Source of the DNA: UMGS1279 sp045577695
GTDB lineage: Bacteria; Bacillota; Clostridia; Oscillospirales; Acutalibacteraceae
Assembly: GCA_045577695.1 (NCBI GenBank)
Contig: JAZNIW010000037.1
Location: forward strand, 1-64,000
DNA length: 64,000 bases
Reading direction: 5' to 3'
Shown in pieces: positions 60,314 to 64,000 of the stretch; the stretch's first letter is position 1, and the number at the start of each line of letters is the position of its first letter. A program made the translations under genes and the position numbers. The notes below the pieces were generated by a model. That model ran no database searches. It had not been told where the DNA came from and saw nothing but the letters and a program-made list of their open reading frames with translations.

Positions 60314-61288
60314 TTATTCATCTGCGTTTTGTTCCATTACAGTTTGAGAAAGACGTAGCACATCCTCAAAAGACTTAATTTCAGCACATTGCCGTCGCAG
60401 GGCGGCCGCCCCTTTGAGTCCATACATATACCACGCCGTATGCTTACGGGATTCCAAAATGGCATTGTGCGGGTCTTTATACTGCATCATCCGTTCAATT
60501 TGGTGAATCATGGTTAACATACGCACCGAAAGGGGTGGATCAGGTATGCGGCGTTCTTCGGAAAGCAAGGCATTGATTTGACGAAAGATCCACGGTCGAC
60601 CCATAGCACCGCGACCGACCATCACCAAATCACATCCCGTCTGTTCATACATAGCAGCAGCATCCTCAGCCGAACTTACATCTCCATTCCCAATCACCGG
60701 AATAGAAACAGCTTCTTTCACGGCGCGAATGATATCCAAATTGACCGAGGGAGCATACATTTGAGCGCGCGTACGACCGTGTACCGTAATGGCGGCAGCG
60801 CCGGCCGCTTCCACCCGTCGAGCTACCTCGACTGCGTTGATACTGGTTTCATCCCAACCCGCACGAATTTTTACCGTCACCGGCAATGAGACCGCCCGCA
60901 CCACACACGAAACAATTTCGCCGGCCAAAGCCGGGTCCTTAAGCAGGGCAGAACCGCCGCCCGAGGAAATCACCTTCGGGGCGGGACAACCCATATTGAT
61001 ATCCAAAAAATCAGGGCCGAATTCTTCGGCCGCTCGGGCGGCTTGGGCCATAATGCCCGGGTCGGCGCCAAAGAGTTGCGTGGCCATCGGTCGCTCGTCA
61101 TCGTGGCAGGAAAGCAAAGTTTTAGACTTTTTATCCCCCATACTGACCCCTTTGGAGCTGGTGAGTTCCCCCACGGTAAAGGAGGCACCGTGCTCAATGC
61201 AGATTTCCCGCATGGCACGGTCGGCCACACCGGCCATAGGAGCCAGTGCCGCGTATCCATTAAAAATAAGGTTTCCTATTTTCAGCAT
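60314..61288 (-). CDS. dusB: tRNA-dihydrouridine synthase
   Basis: A 324-aa DusB-type FMN enzyme that reduces uridine in the tRNA D-loop. It has LAPMAGVADRAMR near residue 15, DINMGCPAPKV with the catalytic Cys, VKIRAGWD, TVHGRTRAQMY and GNGDVSSAEDA (FMN site), and the C-terminal helical domain. It follows a CNNM-type gene on the same strand with a terminator between. Confidence 0.94.
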   Translation of the reverse strand: MLKIGNLIFNGYAALAPMAGVADRAMREICIEHGASFTVGELTSSKGVSMGDKKSKTLLSCHDDERPMATQLFGADPGIMAQAARAAEEFGPDFLDINMGCPAPKVISSGGGSALLKDPALAGEIVSCVVRAVSLPVTVKIRAGWDETSINAVEVARRVEAAGAAAITVHGRTRAQMYAPSVNLDIIRAVKEAVSIPVIGNGDVSSAEDAAAMYEQTGCDLVMVGRGAMGRPWIFRQINALLSEERRIPDPPLSVRMLTMIHQIERMMQYKDPHNAILESRKHTAWYMYGLKGAAALRRQCAEIKSFEDVLRLSQTVMEQNADE

Positions 61289-61301
61289 TCTAAATCTTCC
61301 T

Positions 61302-61333
61302 TAAAAAAAATGGGAGGTTGATATTCAACCTCC
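61302..61333 (-). terminator. Terminator of the CNNM/CorC-type gene
   Basis: On the minus strand GGAGGTTGA pairs with TCAACCTCC (61313-61321 with 61325-61333), followed by eight T residues (61309-61302). Confidence 0.85.
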
Positions 61334-61335
61334 TA

Positions 61336-62685
61336 TCATTTTGAATCCGTGAATTCTTCCTCAGGGAGCTTTTCCGTACGAACGCGGTCAATACGACGTT
61401 CGTCCAATTCTTCTACAATAAATTTGTAGCCGGCGCAAAGAATTTCATCCTTTTCCTGTGGCATACGACCCAATTCTGACATAATCAATCCGCCCAAGGT
61501 ATCGTACTCACCGGCAGGAAGATTGATATGCAAGGTTTCTTCCACCTCTTCAATATCGGTGGTGCCGTCAAAATTATAGGTTTTATCGTCCAGTTGAACG
61601 ATATCCTCTTCCTCATTGTCGTACTCATCTTGAATATTACCAACGATAGACTCCAACAAATCTTCAATGGTAACCAATCCCGAAACGGCGCCGTATTCAT
61701 CGGCCACAAACATCATCTGCACGCGGTTTTCCGTCATTTCGGTGAACAGATCTCCGCACCGCTTGGATTCAGGCACAAACTTGGCTTCACGCATCATCTT
61801 CGAAAGTTTTTTGCCGCTCGGCACCTGTTTGCCTACATAGGGCAACAAATCCTTAACATAGATAATTCCACGGATATTATCCAATTCGTCCTCATACACC
61901 GGAATACGGGAATATCCCTTTTCACAACTTAACTTAACAACATCTTCAATTTTTTCGGTGATTTCCACCGCTTCAATTTCCGTACGGTGGGTCATAACAT
62001 CGGCAACCGGAACTTCGTCAAAATCGAAAATGTTGTTAATCATTTCCTTTTGACTTTCTTCAATTACACCTTTTTCTTCACCGGCATCAACCAACATACG
62101 GATTTCTTCCTCGGTAACCACTTCTTCGCTGGCGTTCGGGTCTAGCCCGGACATACGCACCACCAAGTTGGTAGAAACCGAAAGAATTTTAATAAAAGGG
62201 CGAGTGGCAGCCTTGACAAACAACAAAATACCTACCACGCGAAAAGAGATTTTTTCGCTTTTTTGCATGGCAATGCGCTTGGGAACCAATTCTCCCAGTA
62301 CCAACGAAAAATACGAAATAATGATGGTAACCACCACCATCGCCACGCCGCCCAACACACCGTATAAACTATTTTCGTGGGCAACGCCAAACCAACCGGC
62401 AATCACATCGGTAAGCGGGCCGGAAAAACTTTCGGCCGCCGAAGCTGAGGTTAAAAAGCCTGCCAAAGTAACACCTAATTGAATCGTGGATAAAAAGTTG
62501 GAAGGATTCTCGGTCAATTTCAGTACTTTTTGAGCGCGTTTGTCGCCCTCTTCGGCCATTTTTCGCGTTTTGGTGTCATTCAAAGAGATGATGGCAATTT
62601 CGCTCATAGCAAAAAAGGCATTCACCAAAATTAAAACAAACAACAATAATAACTTAAAAATCAAATTAGCGGGGTCGGGGTCCAT
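61336..62685 (-). CDS. CNNM/CorC-type transporter-like protein (hemolysin family)
   Basis: A 449-aa membrane protein. Residues 5-190 are the DUF21 (CNNM) domain with several segments (LLLLFVLILVNAFFAMSEIAI). Two CBS domains lie at about 205-325 (VADVMTHRTEIEAV.. and GYSRIPVYED). The C-terminal CorC_HlyC domain follows (about 345-430, with LGGLIMSELGRMP). Related proteins export Mg2+ or Co2+. The start at 62685 is preferred, as the longer frame runs through the likely promoter. AAGGAG lies 12 bases upstream. Confidence 0.9.
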   Translation of the reverse strand: MDPDPANLIFKLLLLFVLILVNAFFAMSEIAIISLNDTKTRKMAEEGDKRAQKVLKLTENPSNFLSTIQLGVTLAGFLTSASAAESFSGPLTDVIAGWFGVAHENSLYGVLGGVAMVVVTIIISYFSLVLGELVPKRIAMQKSEKISFRVVGILLFVKAATRPFIKILSVSTNLVVRMSGLDPNASEEVVTEEEIRMLVDAGEEKGVIEESQKEMINNIFDFDEVPVADVMTHRTEIEAVEITEKIEDVVKLSCEKGYSRIPVYEDELDNIRGIIYVKDLLPYVGKQVPSGKKLSKMMREAKFVPESKRCGDLFTEMTENRVQMMFVADEYGAVSGLVTIEDLLESIVGNIQDEYDNEEEDIVQLDDKTYNFDGTTDIEEVEETLHINLPAGEYDTLGGLIMSELGRMPQEKDEILCAGYKFIVEELDERRIDRVRTEKLPEEEFTDSK

Positions 62686-62953
62686 AGTTAACAAAAACTC
62701 CTTGTATAATATAGTATGGCACATTACCACGTTTACTATAATACTGTTTTTTCACCCTTTTGTCAATATCTATTTTATTTTCAAAGACATTCCGTTTCAT
62801 CTTTGTTCTTCTCCGTCTGCCACAAAAAGAGCAAAGAATTTTAAAGCAGTTTTGTATATTGGATAAAAAACAATATTTTCTTGCTCTTTTTTACATTTTA
62901 CCCCTTTACTTTTTTACCTTTTGGTGTTAGTATAGATGTGCAGAAAATTGTGT

Positions 62954-62995
62954 ACAGGCCAGGCCACGTCGGAAAAAATCCGCCGGCCTGTTTTT
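62954..62995 (+). promoter_or_regulatory. Hairpin in the leader of the PFOR gene
   Basis: ACAGGCC (62954-62960) pairs with GGCCTGT (62985-62991) and an inner CGGA/TCCG pair lies between them, followed by TTTTT. Placed about 100 bp before the start codon, it could be an attenuator or the terminator of an upstream short transcript. The rest of 62731-63091 shows no gene. Confidence 0.5.
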
Positions 62996-63091
62996 CCCTG
63001 TCCATAATCTTTCTCTTTGCTATTATTACAGGAGAACCAACGGCATTTCTTTTTTCGTTTGTTCCCCTATATTTTAAGGAGGATAATGTCC

Positions 63092-64000
63092 ATGGCAAGA
63101 AAAATGAAAACGATGGACGGTAACAACGCTGCTGCGCATGTTTCCTATGCGTTTACCGAAGTGGCCGGTATTTACCCCATCACCCCCTCCAGCCCGATGG
63201 CCGACTATGTTGACCAATGGTCTGCTCAGGGACTGAAAAACATTTTCGGCAACACCGTAAATGTTGTTGAAATGCAATCGGAAGCCGGTGCTTCGGGTAC
63301 CGTTCACGGCTCTTTGGCCGCCGGTGCATTGACCACCACCTACACCGCTTCGCAGGGTCTTTTGTTGATGATTCCGAATATGTACAAAATTGCCGGTGAG
63401 TTGCTTCCCTGTGTGTTCCACGTATCGGCTCGCTGCGTTGCTTCGCACGCGCTGAACATTTTCGGTGACCATTCCGATGTTTACGCCTGCCGTCAAACCG
63501 GTTTTGCCATGTTGGCCGAAACCAATACGCAAGAAGTTATGGACCTTGGTGCCGTTGCCCACTTGGCTTCCTTAAAAAGCCGCGTTCCCTTCCTGAATTT
63601 CTTTGATGGTTTCCGCACTTCGCACGAAATTCAAAAAATCGAAGTTTGGGATTATGCCGATTTAAAAGAAATGTGCGATATGGATGCCGTTGCCGCATTC
63701 CGCAAACGCGCCTTGAACCCCGAACATCCGGTTATGCGCGGTTCGCACGAAAACGGCGATATCTTCTTCCAACATCGTGAGGCCTGCAATCAATACTACG
63801 ATGCCGTTCCCGGTATTGTGGAAGAATATATGGATAAAGTGAATGCCAAACTTGGCACCAACTACAAACTCTTCAACTACTACGGCGCCCCCGATGCCGA
63901 GCGTATTATCGTTGCGATGGGCTCCTTCTGCGATGTAGCCGAAGAAGTTATTGACTATATGTTGGCCGCCGGTGAAAAGGTTGGTCTGGTTAAAGTTCGT
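63092..64000 (+). CDS. nifJ: Pyruvate:ferredoxin (flavodoxin) oxidoreductase, 5' part
   Basis: The first 303 codons of a PFOR, cut by the window end, that oxidises pyruvate to acetyl-CoA and CO2 with reduced ferredoxin. The pyruvate-binding motif is GIYPITPSSPMADYVDQW, followed by EMQSEAGASGTVHGSL, TASQGLLLMIPNMYKIAGE (in part), and SALNIFGDHSDVYACRQTG-type residues of domain I (SHALNIFGDH, CRQTGFAM). FDGFRTSHE is also characteristic. Start at 63092 follows AAGGAGG by nine bases. An in-frame ATG at 63086 is too close. PFOR and PFL together in one window point to an acetyl-CoA-producing fermenter. Confidence 0.96.
   Translation, partial: MARKMKTMDGNNAAAHVSYAFTEVAGIYPITPSSPMADYVDQWSAQGLKNIFGNTVNVVEMQSEAGASGTVHGSLAAGALTTTYTASQGLLLMIPNMYKIAGELLPCVFHVSARCVASHALNIFGDHSDVYACRQTGFAMLAETNTQEVMDLGAVAHLASLKSRVPFLNFFDGFRTSHEIQKIEVWDYADLKEMCDMDAVAAFRKRALNPEHPVMRGSHENGDIFFQHREACNQYYDAVPGIVEEYMDKVNAKLGTNYKLFNYYGAPDAERIIVAMGSFCDVAEEVIDYMLAAGEKVGLVKVR

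Overview
The window is a low-to-mid GC Firmicutes chromosome segment, most likely from a gut or rumen Clostridia (Oscillospirales-like) anaerobe. The evidence is an anaerobic gene set (rubrerythrin, pyruvate formate-lyase with its activase, pyruvate:ferredoxin oxidoreductase), strong AAGGAGG ribosome binding sites, TTGACA-17-TATAAT promoters, and a CwlD-type spore-cortex amidase that implies a spore-former or a recent descendant of one. Species cannot be named from sequence alone.

Layout. (1) 1-14.0 kb is host backbone: a tRNA 3' end, a repeat-borne four-helix-bundle gene with a pyrophosphatase-like gene, a radical SAM protein, rubrerythrin, a polysaccharide deacetylase, DegV, L-rhamnose isomerase, the lysine/diaminopimelate operon asd-dapA-dapB, and queA-tgt-yajC plus a membrane protein. 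Short palindromic intergenic repeats occur at 61-330, 1150-1260, 6702-6820 and 11521-11645. (2) 14.16-46.39 kb is a 32.2 kb integrated island of visibly lower GC. It splits cwlD exactly at its conserved GHGG-F-DGG motif. Removing the island and one 12-bp core repeat restores a 705-nt in-frame cwlD (234 aa). At its right end lies a large serine recombinase, and the reconstructed attP is an inverted repeat. (3) 46.4-64 kb is backbone again: the 3' half of cwlD, radA, a ZTP (pfl) riboswitch controlling pflB-pflA, a ClC channel, purC, two CobW-type GTPases, a 1373-aa secreted glycosidase-like protein, dusB, a CNNM/CorC-type membrane protein, and the start of a PFOR gene.

The island cargo is a complete Wzx/Wzy-type exopolysaccharide locus (16.8-40.6 kb): chain-length regulator, tyrosine kinase and phosphatase, wall-anchored protein, LCP ligase, initiating sugar transferase, five glycosyltransferases, nucleotidyltransferase, radical SAM/SPASM enzyme, pyruvyltransferase-family protein, two acyltransferases, polymerase, a 1577-aa phosphodiester glycosidase with wall-binding repeats, flippase and VanZ. 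Its left end carries a HipA-like kinase and a small ribbon-helix-helix protein. Its right end carries an XRE regulator, about 1.2 kb of highly structured apparently noncoding DNA ending in a strong terminator, a larger ribbon-helix-helix protein, a tyrosine recombinase and the serine recombinase. I see no relaxase or conjugation genes.

The most notable points are the reversible-looking interruption of a sporulation gene by an exopolysaccharide island, similar in design to the skin (sigK) and SPbeta (spsM) elements, and the structured noncoding region at 41.2-42.4 kb with its array of ATCATTTYGAAATGAT palindromes.
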